Of a DNA stretch of 64,000 bases, positions 44,516 through 53,971 are shown one piece after another. Origin of the DNA: an uncultured bacterium (GTDB lineage Bacteria; Bacillota_I; Bacilli_A; RFN20; CAG-826). How positions within the stretch are numbered: the first letter of the stretch is position 1; every line of letters starts with the position of its first letter. The notes beneath the pieces are model-generated. The model saw only the letters and a list, made by a program, of their open reading frames with translations. It searched no databases and was not told where the DNA came from. The position numbers and the translations under genes were made by a program. Location: contig CASDWE010000002.1 of assembly GCA_949284685.1 (NCBI GenBank), forward strand, positions 532,106 through 596,105. Reading direction: 5' to 3'.

Positions 44516-47062
44516 TTAGACAAGACGAATATTTAAACTATTTTCATAAATTTCAACTTTATTTAAGTCGATTTCAAAATTTACAGTACTTCCAACAGGA
44601 AGCTCTTTTCTTGACAATAGATAAATATAATTTTTGCCACCTTCGCTATCGCTATATTCACATTTATAGTATTTGTGATCAATATAACTAATGATTTCGG
44701 TAACAGTTGCATTTAATTTTCCATCTTCTTTTAAAACGTATGCATTATGTGGAACTTCCACACGATATTTTTTAGTAAAGACACGACTACCCAAACCTTG
44801 AATAATCTTGTTAGAAATTGTTTCTGGTAACATAAATGGAATATTATTGATTGTTAAGAAGAATAATAAGGATGCTTGTTTAATTTCAAATGCCATTTTT
44901 GCATTTAATTGTTTTAGTTCTTTATTATACTTGCTATTTTCATAAGCAATTGGATTTTTATAATAATCCATTTCCTTTTTCATTTCTTTAAGGGAAGATT
45001 TTAAATTGTATTTTGTTCTTTGATATTCGCTAGAAATACCAGACATTTTCATATCAAAATCTTGTTGAAGAATTTGTGTTCTAGTTGTCAATTCACCTAA
45101 TTTTTCACTTGGAAGTGTTTCTTTAAAAATTTCATGATCAGCTTTTCTAGCTATACGTGTTGCACGATCTTTATTTAAAGACATTGCAAGACGATAATCT
45201 TCGTTTTCTTCTTTACGACGTTTAGCAAATATTTCATTAACTTCTCGAATAGCCTTTTTAGTATCTTCTTTAAATTTGGCTTTTAATTCAGCTTTATTTT
45301 TGACATATTTTTCTTTTGCTTCATTAAATTTAGCGGATAATTCTTCCTCTTTTTCTTTGTTAGCTAAAACTACTTCATTATATTTTGCTTGTAAATCCAT
45401 ATTTGAAAGTTCCGCTAATTTAGCGTCATGTTTTTCTGTTAATTCTTTAATTTCTTTTTCAATAGGTTTTCTGATATTTTCAATTCTTAAAGAAATTTCT
45501 TCATCATGCATTGGTTGACTTAATTTTTTGCTCTTAACTGTTTCATAATTGGTGAAATATGCAGAGAAACTATCAGTTTCCTTAATAGGTTCTTTAACAC
45601 ATTTTTCACCTTCATAGAATGATACTTTATCAAAATCGATAGAAACAGTTACTTCATCACCAACTTTTGCATTTCTTGTAACTAACGCGAAGAATAAATG
45701 TTGATTAATTCTTAAATAAGCAAGATGTTTATCTTCAACTTCTTCGATTTTTTCAATTTTAGCTTTTAAACCACGAGTTTTATCAAGGCGCATTGCTTCA
45801 ATTGGAACAACCATTTCGCCATGATAATTTTCTAATCCAGTTTCAAAATCTACATCATGAGCCAAAACATGCAATTTTCCATCTTTATCAGTTTTTGCTT
45901 CAAAAACATTGACTTTTGGTAAACGTGGGGAAATCGACATTTCAGTTTTTCCGTCAAAGAAATGAGCTTTTACAATGTCAAATTTAACATTAACAACTTG
46001 TCCCATTTTTAATTCGCCGCGATTTGTAGTTTTAACAATAATTCTAGTTGGAGAATCAATTACCAAACTATCTTTTAAATCTAAATCACCATAAATTAAT
46101 GTTTCATTTCCTAATTCTTCAAAATGGTTAATACGCATTGGCACAACATTAATATTGTCACCTTTATCTGCGATTGATACATTTTCACAACGAATGCCTA
46201 AAGTAACAGGGCGTTGGCCATCAAAATATGATTTTTGAACTTTTAATAAATGTTCTAATTTGATATTAAGATGGGCATCAACATCTTTAAAATTAATGTC
46301 GATAACATCACCATTTCTTTTTAATGTGGTATTAAAGAAATTCATTTGTGGAGTACCAATAAATCCAGCGACGAATTTATTAATTGGATAGTCATAAAGA
46401 TTTTTTGGTGCATCAATTTGTTGGATGCGTCCTAATTTCATAACAACAACACGAGTACCAAGAGTCATGGCTTCAACTTGGTCGTGGGTGACATAAATAA
46501 ATGTAGTTTGAAGATTTTGATGCAATTTAGAAATCTCACTTCTCATTTGAGAACGTAATTTTGCATCTAGGTTAGATAATGGTTCATCTAGCAACATTAC
46601 TTTTGGATTACGTAAAATAGCACGTCCTAATGAAACTCTTTGTCTTTGACCACCAGACATTGCTTTTGGTTTGCGATCAAGATATTCAGTTAAACCTAAT
46701 ACATTAGCGGCCCACATTACTTTTTCATGAATTTCATTTCTTGGTACATGTCTTAATTGAAGACCAAAAGCCATGTTTTCATAAACAGTCATATGAGGAT
46801 ACAAAGCATAATTTTGGAAAACCATCGCAATATCACGATCTTTTGGTTCCATATCATTAACTATTTGATCGCCGATATAAAGTTCGCCAGAACTAATTTC
46901 TTCTAAACCTGCAATCATTCTAAGAGTTGTAGATTTACCACATCCAGAAGGACCAACGAAAACAATAAATTCTTTATCTTTGATTTCCATTGTAAAGTCA
47001 TTTACTGCTTTTGTTCCGTTTGGATACACTTTGTAAATGTGTTCTAATTTTAAACTTGCCAT
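44516..47062 (-). CDS. MalK/MsmX-type ABC ATPase with two extra beta domains and a coiled-coil insert
   Basis: 848 residues, more than twice the usual MalK length. The nucleotide-binding domain (1-235) is intact: 'GPSGCGKST', 'MSGGQRQRVSLGRA', 'VMLLDEPLSNLDAKLR', 'VTHDQVEAMT'. The OB/TOBE domain ends near 377. A second beta unit (about 385-490) and a terminal one (about 738-848, 'NKIIQGLGSRVFTKKYRVEV') correspond to the extra units of the rha-locus ATPase. Between them, residues about 515-735 form a Lys/Glu-rich helical region with coiled-coil character, absent from the paralogue. It probably energises MalFG here; the extension may tether or regulate. AAAAGGAG precedes the ATG. Confidence 0.93.
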   Translation of the reverse strand: MASLKLEHIYKVYPNGTKAVNDFTMEIKDKEFIVFVGPSGCGKSTTLRMIAGLEEISSGELYIGDQIVNDMEPKDRDIAMVFQNYALYPHMTVYENMAFGLQLRHVPRNEIHEKVMWAANVLGLTEYLDRKPKAMSGGQRQRVSLGRAILRNPKVMLLDEPLSNLDAKLRSQMRSEISKLHQNLQTTFIYVTHDQVEAMTLGTRVVVMKLGRIQQIDAPKNLYDYPINKFVAGFIGTPQMNFFNTTLKRNGDVIDINFKDVDAHLNIKLEHLLKVQKSYFDGQRPVTLGIRCENVSIADKGDNINVVPMRINHFEELGNETLIYGDLDLKDSLVIDSPTRIIVKTTNRGELKMGQVVNVKFDIVKAHFFDGKTEMSISPRLPKVNVFEAKTDKDGKLHVLAHDVDFETGLENYHGEMVVPIEAMRLDKTRGLKAKIEKIEEVEDKHLAYLRINQHLFFALVTRNAKVGDEVTVSIDFDKVSFYEGEKCVKEPIKETDSFSAYFTNYETVKSKKLSQPMHDEEISLRIENIRKPIEKEIKELTEKHDAKLAELSNMDLQAKYNEVVLANKEKEEELSAKFNEAKEKYVKNKAELKAKFKEDTKKAIREVNEIFAKRRKEENEDYRLAMSLNKDRATRIARKADHEIFKETLPSEKLGELTTRTQILQQDFDMKMSGISSEYQRTKYNLKSSLKEMKKEMDYYKNPIAYENSKYNKELKQLNAKMAFEIKQASLLFFLTINNIPFMLPETISNKIIQGLGSRVFTKKYRVEVPHNAYVLKEDGKLNATVTEIISYIDHKYYKCEYSDSEGGKNYIYLLSRKELPVGSTVNFEIDLNKVEIYENSLNIRLV

Positions 47063-47081
47063 AATTTAAATCTCCTTTTGA

Positions 47082-48665
47082 CTATCTTAATATTGCTATA
47101 CCATATGGCGGTATTGTAATTTGATTTGAAGTGAGCGATATTTCATTTTCAACATCTATAACTAGTGTTCCAACTAGTTCAAGATTATTAGATACATCGC
47201 CAGTGTATGTTGATTCATCTGATATATTAATAATAATTTTGATTTGTTCGTTTTGATATTTTTTATCTAAAGTAATAATTTTTTTATCCGAATCAAAATT
47301 TGATGTTTCTAATAAGTCACCACGAGCAATTTCTGGGTTTTGGTTTCTTAAAAGATTAGCTTTTTTGTAATAATTTAAAATGCTATTTGGATCGGTTTCT
47401 TGAACCGCGACGGAAGGATGGACATATTCTTTCAATGTTGCACCAGCTGGGTTATCGCATTTTCCTACAAAATTATCTCCTTCTTCCCATTTCATGTAAC
47501 AGCGGACATTTTCATCAGGTGGATTGGATCCAGTTAAACCAATTTCATCACCATAGTATGTAAATGTTGCACCATTCATCATCGATAGCAAACCATAAAA
47601 TATTTTTGTAGAATTGACATTGGAAATTCCAGATCTTGGTCGATCATGATTATTCATAAATGGGGCAGGAGTATAACCATTTGCCATAGTTATAGAATCT
47701 TTTAATCCTTTTAAATAATAAGAACCATTTGCACCATGTAAATATGTCGATCTAGTAACAAAATCTTTAACATCAAAGTTAAAAAAGCTTGTTATTCCAC
47801 TTTCATAATAACGCGCGACAATAGAAGATGAAGTCCAAGCTTCGCCAACAATATAAACATCTTCATTAATTCCTTGACAATAATCCATAAAATTAGATAA
47901 AAATTCGACATTTTTATCAGTTTCGTTAAGGAAATAATATATAACAGCGTCCAATCTAAATCCATCAACGCCTAAATCAAGCCAATATTTTGCTATGTCG
48001 TTAAACATCTTAACAACATCAGGATTATCTAAATTAAATTCAGGCATGCCAACACTAAAATTAGATTCAACATAAAATGTTTTATTAGCATAACCTTCAA
48101 CTGTTGAATAGCCTTGCTGCATTTCCTTAGAAAATACATAATAATCTTTCATTTTTTCTTCATCTGGAGACAAATTTTCACCATCAATGTATTTTCCATA
48201 CGCAGTAGCAGCGTCTATAAATGTTTGATTGTTTCTAGACGAATGATTTATCATCAAATCTATAATAAGAATAATATCTCTATCGTGACATTCTTTGATT
48301 AATGTTTTCATATCATCTAATGTTCCATAACTTGGATCAATATCGTAATAAGAATTTGCATCATATTTATGATAAGAGTCAGAATCAAAAATAGGCATTA
48401 ACCAAATTCCGTTATATCCTAAATCCTTAATATAATCTAATTTAGATGTAATTCCATTTAAATCACCACATCCATCACCATTTGAATCATAATATGATGC
48501 GACATAAATTTCATAAAAATTACGATAACTATCCTCGATAATATTAGTAGGAATAGAGGAACTTGTTTGACTAGATGTTGAAATACTTGTTGTTTCAGGC
48601 ACACAACTAGTTAAAGCTAGACAAGTTAGTGATAAAGTAAAGAGAAATGATTTTGAAATTTTCAT
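47082..48665 (-). CDS. GH13 alpha-amylase family lipoprotein
   Basis: 527 residues; lipobox 'LALTSCVPE', so an extracellular lipid-anchored enzyme. A Ser/Thr linker is followed by the GH13 barrel. The four conserved regions are visible: 'DLMINHSS' (I), 'GVDGFRLDAVIY' (II, nucleophile Asp), 'YIVGEAW' (III, acid/base Glu) and 'FMNNHDRPR' (IV). It cleaves alpha-glucans to maltodextrins for the importer encoded upstream in the operon. The C-terminal domain is a short beta sandwich. The precise specificity cannot be read by eye. Confidence 0.93.
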   Translation of the reverse strand: MKISKSFLFTLSLTCLALTSCVPETTSISTSSQTSSSIPTNIIEDSYRNFYEIYVASYYDSNGDGCGDLNGITSKLDYIKDLGYNGIWLMPIFDSDSYHKYDANSYYDIDPSYGTLDDMKTLIKECHDRDIILIIDLMINHSSRNNQTFIDAATAYGKYIDGENLSPDEEKMKDYYVFSKEMQQGYSTVEGYANKTFYVESNFSVGMPEFNLDNPDVVKMFNDIAKYWLDLGVDGFRLDAVIYYFLNETDKNVEFLSNFMDYCQGINEDVYIVGEAWTSSSIVARYYESGITSFFNFDVKDFVTRSTYLHGANGSYYLKGLKDSITMANGYTPAPFMNNHDRPRSGISNVNSTKIFYGLLSMMNGATFTYYGDEIGLTGSNPPDENVRCYMKWEEGDNFVGKCDNPAGATLKEYVHPSVAVQETDPNSILNYYKKANLLRNQNPEIARGDLLETSNFDSDKKIITLDKKYQNEQIKIIINISDESTYTGDVSNNLELVGTLVIDVENEISLTSNQITIPPYGIAILR

Positions 48666-48670
48666 CTTTG

Positions 48671-49582
48671 TTATCCTTTAACGGCACCTCCAGCAATGCC
48701 TTCAACATAATATCTTTGTAGTACGAAGAATAAAATCATAATCGGAATTGATACAAATACACCTCCAGCACAGAATCTGGTAAAGTATTCGCTTGCATAA
48801 ATACCAACCATTTGTTGTAAACCAACAGCGACGTTGAACATATTTCTATTACCTTGTGCAAGATAAGCCGCCATCATATAGTCACCCCAAGGTGATGTAA
48901 ATGAAATTAATATTGTATAGACAATAATTGGTTTACTAAGTGGTAAAATAATTCTCCAAAATACTGTGTTATTAGTGCCGCCATCGATTAAAACAGCTTC
49001 ATCCAAAGATTTTGAAATTGTATCAAAAAATCCTTTTGCAATATAATAGTTCATTGCACTGCCAGCAATATAAAGTAAAATTAATGAGAAAATAGATCCA
49101 GACATACCAAGTAATTGCAAAATGAAATAGTTAATAATCATTCCTAAAAACCCTGGAAACATACCAATGATTAGGATCATATTCATAATTGCTTTGCGTC
49201 CTTTAAATCTTAGTCTTGATAAAGCATATGCGGTTAATAGTACAAGTATTGTTTGAACTACGCTTGTTATTACAGCAATTACAAGAGTATTTAACCACCA
49301 AGTGAAAAATGGGAAGTTAGGGTCAGTAAATAAAGCAATGTAATTATCAAATGTTGCATTACCTGGATTATCTCCATTTGGGAAAATGGGGAAGAATAAT
49401 GTTGCACTATAAGGTGCTTGAGGACCAGCGGTCATTGAAATAAATGATTGTCCAACTAGGTATACGAAAGGAATTAACCAAATTATTGATAAGACTACCA
49501 AAAATATGTAAGTAATAATTTGTTTAGTAATTTTTATGCTTTTCTGTGAGCGATATTTCTTTTGTGAAATCATTTTTGCCAT
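48671..49582 (-). CDS. malG: Maltodextrin ABC importer permease MalG
   Basis: About 303 residues, six helices, EAA loop 'DEAVLIDGGTNNTVFWRIIL' and the C-terminal 'RYYVEGIAGGAVKG' (MalG-type 'FV.GLTAGAVKG'). The start is taken at the ATG overlapping the malF stop (TAATG). Pairs with MalF. Confidence 0.93.
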   Translation of the reverse strand: MAKMISQKKYRSQKSIKITKQIITYIFLVVLSIIWLIPFVYLVGQSFISMTAGPQAPYSATLFFPIFPNGDNPGNATFDNYIALFTDPNFPFFTWWLNTLVIAVITSVVQTILVLLTAYALSRLRFKGRKAIMNMILIIGMFPGFLGMIINYFILQLLGMSGSIFSLILLYIAGSAMNYYIAKGFFDTISKSLDEAVLIDGGTNNTVFWRIILPLSKPIIVYTILISFTSPWGDYMMAAYLAQGNRNMFNVAVGLQQMVGIYASEYFTRFCAGGVFVSIPIMILFFVLQRYYVEGIAGGAVKG

Positions 49583-49583
49583 A

Positions 49584-51125
49584 TTAGTTGAAATCCCCCT
49601 CGTTTTTGACTGCATTAGATTTGTTATATGTAATTAATGAGAAGAAAGCAATAATAGCGAATATGATAACGCCCAAAACAGATGCTAATGCATAATCTCT
49701 AGGAATAGTGCTAGTGGACATTTTATAAATCCAAGTGATCAACAAATCCGTCCTTCCAACACCTTGTAATGATCCAGGAACTTGTTGAGAGCCATAACTG
49801 AAATTTGGACCACCTCCGCTTAATAAGTAGATAACATTAAAGTTATTAATATTTCCAACGAATTGACTAATTAAATATGGACCGGTAACAAATAGCATAT
49901 ATGGAAGCGTTATTTTCATATACATTTTATATGGTGAAGCACCATCAATTTTAGCCGATTCATATAAATCATTAGGAATGTTCATTAAAATTCCAGTGCA
50001 AATTAACATTGTATATGGAATACCGATCCAAGTATTAATTAATATAATCATTACTTTTGGAAGTAGTGCATTATTTGCACCATCAGATAACCATCGAATT
50101 GAATCCATATTTTCAATCCAACCCAAATTATTTAATATTCCATTAACTAAACCACCAGAAGGCGCAAACATTCTACTAATTAAAAGTAGTGAAACAAATT
50201 GAGGAACAGCGATTGTTGTAACTAAAATCGTACGCCATAACTTTTTAAGCTTAATTGTTTTTTGGTTAATAATTAATGCGACAATCATTCCTAAAAAATA
50301 GTTTGAGAAAGTTGCAAAGAAAGCCCAAATAAGTGTCCATAATAAAACTTGCAAGAAAGTTTGTAAAAATAATGAATTTCCCGCATCACCTGACGTCAAA
50401 ATCGTTGAATAATTATAAAATCCAACCCATTCGAATAAATGGTTAGGAGTCATGTGGTTACTATTATAGTTGGTAAAACCAATTAAAATCATAATTGCAA
50501 TAGGAATAATTGTAAAAACAACTAATCCTAACATTGGAACAGACAATAAAAATATATGATAACTTTCACCAGTCAAACTTTTTACAAACTTTTTAAATGA
50601 GTCATAGTGACCAACACGTTCTAAATCTTGTAGTTTTTTGGCTGAACGTATGGATGATACCCAAAAAGCAAACATAATTAAAATCAAAACTATTGTAACA
50701 ACACTATAGATCATGATAGTTAATGAATTGTCATTGTAGTAATAAAGAGAATCGCCAATCTGTATACTCCCCATGATTCCTAATGTTCCTAAATTTGCTA
50801 AATTTGGACCACCCACAAGTATCATAAAAGCGATAAAAACTATTTCATATGCAAATACTAAGGCACCTTTAACGACTTGATGGCGAGTCATTTGACCAAA
50901 TCCACATAAAATAAATGATAATCTAACTTTCCAGTCACCGTATAAAAGTGCATCTTTAATATCTTTCACGGGAGTAATAATAAGTTTTTTTATAATTTTA
51001 TATAGCCAATTAGGTATTTTTTTCAAAAATTTCCAAATCGCAATTGGGATATTTTTGAAAAAAGAACCAATCCTAACAAAAAATCTTTGTGGCTTAGATA
51101 AAGATAGATATTCTACAGTGGTCAT
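49584..51125 (-). CDS. malF: Maltodextrin ABC importer permease MalF
   Basis: About 513 residues. It has a long N-terminal extension with extra membrane helices (about 85-185) before the transport core. The core carries 'LLSVPMLGLVVFTIIPIAIM', the EAA loop 'YESAKIDGASPYKMYMKITL' and 'NNFNVIYLLSGGGP', a MalF hallmark. AAGGAG fixes the start at 51125; a longer in-frame start exists at 51170. Follows malE after a stable hairpin. Confidence 0.93.
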   Translation of the reverse strand: MTTVEYLSLSKPQRFFVRIGSFFKNIPIAIWKFLKKIPNWLYKIIKKLIITPVKDIKDALLYGDWKVRLSFILCGFGQMTRHQVVKGALVFAYEIVFIAFMILVGGPNLANLGTLGIMGSIQIGDSLYYYNDNSLTIMIYSVVTIVLILIMFAFWVSSIRSAKKLQDLERVGHYDSFKKFVKSLTGESYHIFLLSVPMLGLVVFTIIPIAIMILIGFTNYNSNHMTPNHLFEWVGFYNYSTILTSGDAGNSLFLQTFLQVLLWTLIWAFFATFSNYFLGMIVALIINQKTIKLKKLWRTILVTTIAVPQFVSLLLISRMFAPSGGLVNGILNNLGWIENMDSIRWLSDGANNALLPKVMIILINTWIGIPYTMLICTGILMNIPNDLYESAKIDGASPYKMYMKITLPYMLFVTGPYLISQFVGNINNFNVIYLLSGGGPNFSYGSQQVPGSLQGVGRTDLLITWIYKMSTSTIPRDYALASVLGVIIFAIIAFFSLITYNKSNAVKNEGDFN

Positions 51126-51174
51126 ATTTTTCTCCTTGGATATCGCTAATTTGCAAACGAATATTAGCAATAAA

Positions 51175-51205
51175 AACCTGCTAGGCTGTAAAAGCCCAGC
51201 AGGTT
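51175..51205 (-). terminator. Intercistronic hairpin between malE and malF
   Basis: AACCTGCT (51175-51182) pairs perfectly with AGCAGGTT (51198-51205), with a further four-pair inner stem and a GTAAA loop. On the coding strand it is followed by TTTTTATT. It probably acts as a partial terminator or 3' stabiliser, giving more malE than malFG mRNA. Confidence 0.8.
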
Positions 51206-51220
51206 AATTAAAGTTAACTA

Positions 51221-52537
51221 TTAAGCAACTTGTTCAATGGTATCGTTTAGAGTTGCCATTGCTTCGGCAATATTTTCTAAAGTGATTGAACCATCTTTAA
51301 TACCAGCAGTGAATGTAACTGGAGCATCCCAAATTTTTGGTGGGACTGCAGTTTGTGGAACAGCAAATTCAGCTTGAGCAGAAATAGCTTTAACTGCGAT
51401 ATTGCTTGTAACTTTGTCCATAGCAGCGACTACTTCATTAGTAGGAGCAATTGAGAACGCATCGAAACGAGATTCTTGAACTTCTTCACTAACAAGATAA
51501 GTAGCAACTTCGTGTGCTAAGGCTAAACGTGTGGCATCACCTTGAGATCTTTGTGGGTTAACACCATATAGTTTATAACCTAAATAAGATGATAGATTTT
51601 TGGTTTGGCCATCAACTGTGATAGTTGGGAGTTTTGTTGCAGCATAATTTTCACCAAGTGCTGATTCATAGGTTTGTGCGTTCCATGAACCAGAGACAAC
51701 TGCCACTAATCCATTTTCAGCGGTTGGAGCTGGGGTATTGCTACTTGTAACATCAGCAATGCCATCATTTTTCAACATTTGATAGACGGCTTTGCCACCT
51801 AAAATACCTTGTTCGGTATCAAATGTACCTTCAATTTTTGATACTGCGCCAGTGCCATCAACTTCCATTGTGTATCCTGCACCAAATGTCATTAAAGCAC
51901 CAGCACTATAGAATGCTTCACTTAAAGGATAACCAACTTGTAATCCTTTTTCTTTTGCAGCGGTTGCTAATCCTTCAATAGTTGCACAATCTTCTTCACT
52001 AACTAATGACTTATTGTAGTATAAGAAATAGCCATTGTCACCAGCATATGGATAGGATAAAACTCTTCCGGCATAAGAAGCAGCGTCTAATGAAGCTTCG
52101 GTCATTGTGTCTTCAATCATTGCAACACTTTCGTCTGGTAATTCTGCTAAAGCACCAACTTGGAATAAGTTTTGAATTTTATCTGATGCATAAGCATAGA
52201 CATCTGGTCCAGTTGCCCAGTCAGTAATAGTCGAGTCGACTTTGTCTTCTTCATAGGCCAATACTTCAAATTCAACTTCTTCTTTTCCTTCTTCAGCTCT
52301 TTTTGTGTTGAATGCGGCCAATGTAGTTGTTAACCATTCAGATTGAGATGATGGACCTGAAACCGCTAATGATAATTTTTCAGTTTGTCCTCCACCTTGT
52401 GATGTAGTTGTAGATGTGTTGCCACCTTGAGATGTTGTAGAAGTGCCATCACCACCACAACTTGCTAACACAGCAGCAGAGCCAACTAAAAGAGCAGCAA
52501 TACCCACTACTGATAAAGCTTTAAAATTCTTTTTCAT
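51221..52537 (-). CDS. malE: Maltodextrin-binding lipoprotein MalE
   Basis: 438 residues. Signal peptide with lipobox 'AAVLASCGGD', a Ser/Thr/Gly/Gln linker (about 30-55), then the type II solute-binding fold: 'WLTTTLAAFNTKRAEEGKEE', 'GPDVYAYASDKIQNLFQVGA', 'YPYAGDNGYFLYYNKSLVSE'. These are typical of maltose/maltodextrin binding proteins. First gene of the leftward mal operon; GGAGG precedes the ATG. Confidence 0.93.
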   Translation of the reverse strand: MKKNFKALSVVGIAALLVGSAAVLASCGGDGTSTTSQGGNTSTTTSQGGGQTEKLSLAVSGPSSQSEWLTTTLAAFNTKRAEEGKEEVEFEVLAYEEDKVDSTITDWATGPDVYAYASDKIQNLFQVGALAELPDESVAMIEDTMTEASLDAASYAGRVLSYPYAGDNGYFLYYNKSLVSEEDCATIEGLATAAKEKGLQVGYPLSEAFYSAGALMTFGAGYTMEVDGTGAVSKIEGTFDTEQGILGGKAVYQMLKNDGIADVTSSNTPAPTAENGLVAVVSGSWNAQTYESALGENYAATKLPTITVDGQTKNLSSYLGYKLYGVNPQRSQGDATRLALAHEVATYLVSEEVQESRFDAFSIAPTNEVVAAMDKVTSNIAVKAISAQAEFAVPQTAVPPKIWDAPVTFTAGIKDGSITLENIAEAMATLNDTIEQVA

Positions 52538-52620
52538 AAAAACCTCCTTGGAAATCGAATTTTATATATTAATAAGTTAATATTAATACCGAACTGATGC
52601 TGGAAAAAAACTTTAAATTA

Positions 52621-52648
52621 ATTATAAGAATATGTAATCGTTTTTAAA
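52621..52648 (-). promoter_or_regulatory. malE promoter with LacI/CcpA-type operator between -35 and -10
   Basis: On the minus strand TTTAAA (52643-52648) and TATAAT (52621-52626) are 16 bases apart. TGTAATCGTTTTTA (52633-52646, plus strand) fits the cre consensus TGNAANCGNNNNCA except one base and sits over the promoter. A LacI-family repressor (MalR or CcpA) is the likely binder; no such gene is in the window. The 52649-52848 remainder shows nothing convincing. Confidence 0.6.
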
Positions 52649-52848
52649 TCAAATGCATCTTAAACATCTGCAAAACTATTTTAAAGTTGATCGCAATATC
52701 AATCCTTATATAGTTTTATTCCACGTTATACATTTTAATTATCATTGTTTTTTATGTCAACTAGATATTTGTGTGCTTTGTTTAAAAAAGACTTATTTTT
52801 CAAAAAACGATATTATATTTTTTTTATTATATATATAATAGTAGCAGT

Positions 52849-53355
52849 ATGACCGAGCAAAAAAAGAACCTAATATTTAGATTAATAAGCAGTGGTATGT
52901 GCTTAATATCCATTGGAATTAGCATATATTTATTTTGCATATGCATGCTTTCACAAACAGAAGAAAGCCTTTGGTTTCATATGGTTGGAATTGCTGCAAG
53001 TGCAATTCTTGCACTAGTGGAGATGATTATTTTATTTAAGAATATTAAAAAAGAATTAATTATTGAGTATATTATATTTAATGATAATAAGACCATAAAT
53101 AAAATGGGTTTAATAGTTGTTATCATAATGACAATAATAGGATTAGGTCTATCCATCATGAGCATATGTTTTATATGCGGATTTGCTTGGGATGAAGTTT
53201 CATATTATGCAGCGGTTGTAATATTAAGTTGTTCATTGCTATTATTTTTAAATTGCATTCTCTATTACATTTATATATTGATGTTTAAAGAACACAAATT
53301 GACATTAGATGATTTAGGAAAAGTAATTAAAGATCAAACAAAAAAGAAACATTGA
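52849..53355 (+). CDS. Small membrane protein of unknown function
   Basis: 168 residues with four hydrophobic helices (about 13-33, 40-62, 82-108 and 115-140) and a basic C-terminal tail. No family recognised. The stop is TGA (53353-53355), showing that TGA is not read as tryptophan here. TATAAT at 52834-52839 ends nine bases before the ATG and there is no Shine-Dalgarno, so the mRNA is probably leaderless. Confidence 0.7.
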   Translation: MTEQKKNLIFRLISSGMCLISIGISIYLFCICMLSQTEESLWFHMVGIAASAILALVEMIILFKNIKKELIIEYIIFNDNKTINKMGLIVVIIMTIIGLGLSIMSICFICGFAWDEVSYYAAVVILSCSLLLFLNCILYYIYILMFKEHKLTLDDLGKVIKDQTKKKH

Positions 53356-53391
53356 TAAAAAACATTTATATATGCTATATTATTTAGGCAT

Positions 53392-53476
53392 GCCCAAGTG
53401 GCGGAATAGGTAGACGCACAGGTCTCAAAAACCTGCGGAGAAATCCATACCGGTTCGATTCCGGTCTTGGGCACCA
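53392..53476 (+). tRNA. tRNA-Leu (anticodon CAA)
   Basis: Class II tRNA: acceptor GCCCAAG/CTTGGGC, anticodon stem CAGGT/ACCTG around CTCAAAA, long variable arm, T-arm CCGGT-type with GTTCGATTC, encoded CCA at 53474-53476. Confidence 0.95.
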
Positions 53477-53489
53477 TAATGGTAATTCA

Positions 53490-53526
53490 TGTCTGATACT
53501 CCGAAAGAGGTGTTCAGACATTTTTT
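53490..53526 (+). terminator. Terminator of tRNA-Leu(CAA)
   Basis: TGTCTGA (53490-53496) and TCAGACA pair, with an inner CTC/GAG and a CGAAA-type loop, followed by six T. The T-run begins the second 58-bp repeat. Confidence 0.75.
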
Positions 53527-53578
53527 CTTTTATACGATATATCGCGGTTTTTCGGATTTTGCGCCGTGTAAGTGTATA
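53521..53578 (+). repeat. 58-bp repeat, copy 2 (downstream of tRNA-Leu)
   Basis: Differs from 6763-6820 at three of 58 positions, no gaps. Shortly after it TTTGCCGTGTAAAAG (53583-53597) partly repeats its right end. Confidence 0.7.
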
Positions 53579-53844
53579 ACCAATTTGCCGTGTAAAAGTT
53601 AAATTTTTGAGATACTCATACACGATGGGTGCGCACCATTACAGGAAGAGGGTTCACAAATACAAGGCGCACAACAATTACAAAGGGATGTGAACACCCT
53701 TAGTCAAAGAGACTTTCGAATCTCCATATATTTAAAAGAATATTTTTATCCGTACCAGGAACACTGTTGAAATAAGCAAATGTTTAAAATGAATTTAAGT
53801 ATCTAAACAAAATAACTATTATATTATCTTAGTTTGAAAACATA
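53579..53844. other. Non-coding spacer before the iterons
   Basis: No gene seen. The sequence is less AT-rich than other spacers (for example near 53625-53700), suggesting a remnant of an inserted element; not identified. Confidence 0.4.
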
Positions 53845-53946
53845 AACATTTTGCATTTTGAGGTAAAAGTATGCACTGAACATTTTGCATTTTGAGGCAA
53901 AAGTACATACTAAACATTTTGTATTTTGAGGCATAAGTGGTATAGT
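53845..53946 (+). repeat. Three 34-bp direct repeats upstream of the second DUF4143 ATPase
   Basis: Units start at 53845, 53879 and 53913, each exactly 34 bases, with the shared core AACATTTTGCATTTTGAGG. The third copy has diverged (GTATTTTG) and runs into TATAGTATA, a probable -10 region for the ATPase gene. No spacers between units, so this is not a CRISPR array. Likely a regulatory or replication-type iteron set. Confidence 0.85.
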
Positions 53947-53971
53947 ATATTTATAACAACGAGGTATTATT

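Noticed and set aside
52653..52838. 61-residue plus-strand frame in the malE upstream region
   Set aside because: No ribosome-binding site, AT-driven residue content, and it overlaps the region next to the mal promoter; no sign of a real protein.
14126..53355. Use of TGA as tryptophan (Mycoplasma code)
   Set aside because: TGA ends the XRE gene (14126-14128) and the membrane protein gene (53353-53355), and conserved tryptophans, for example in L13, are TGG.
53384..53623. 79-residue minus-strand frame containing 'PRPESNRYG'
   Set aside because: It is the antisense of tRNA-Leu(CAA) and its flank; this peptide is a well-known false gene call from tRNA genes.
53845..53946. Possible CRISPR array
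   Set aside because: Only three 34-bp units lie head to tail with no unique spacers, and no cas genes are present in the window.
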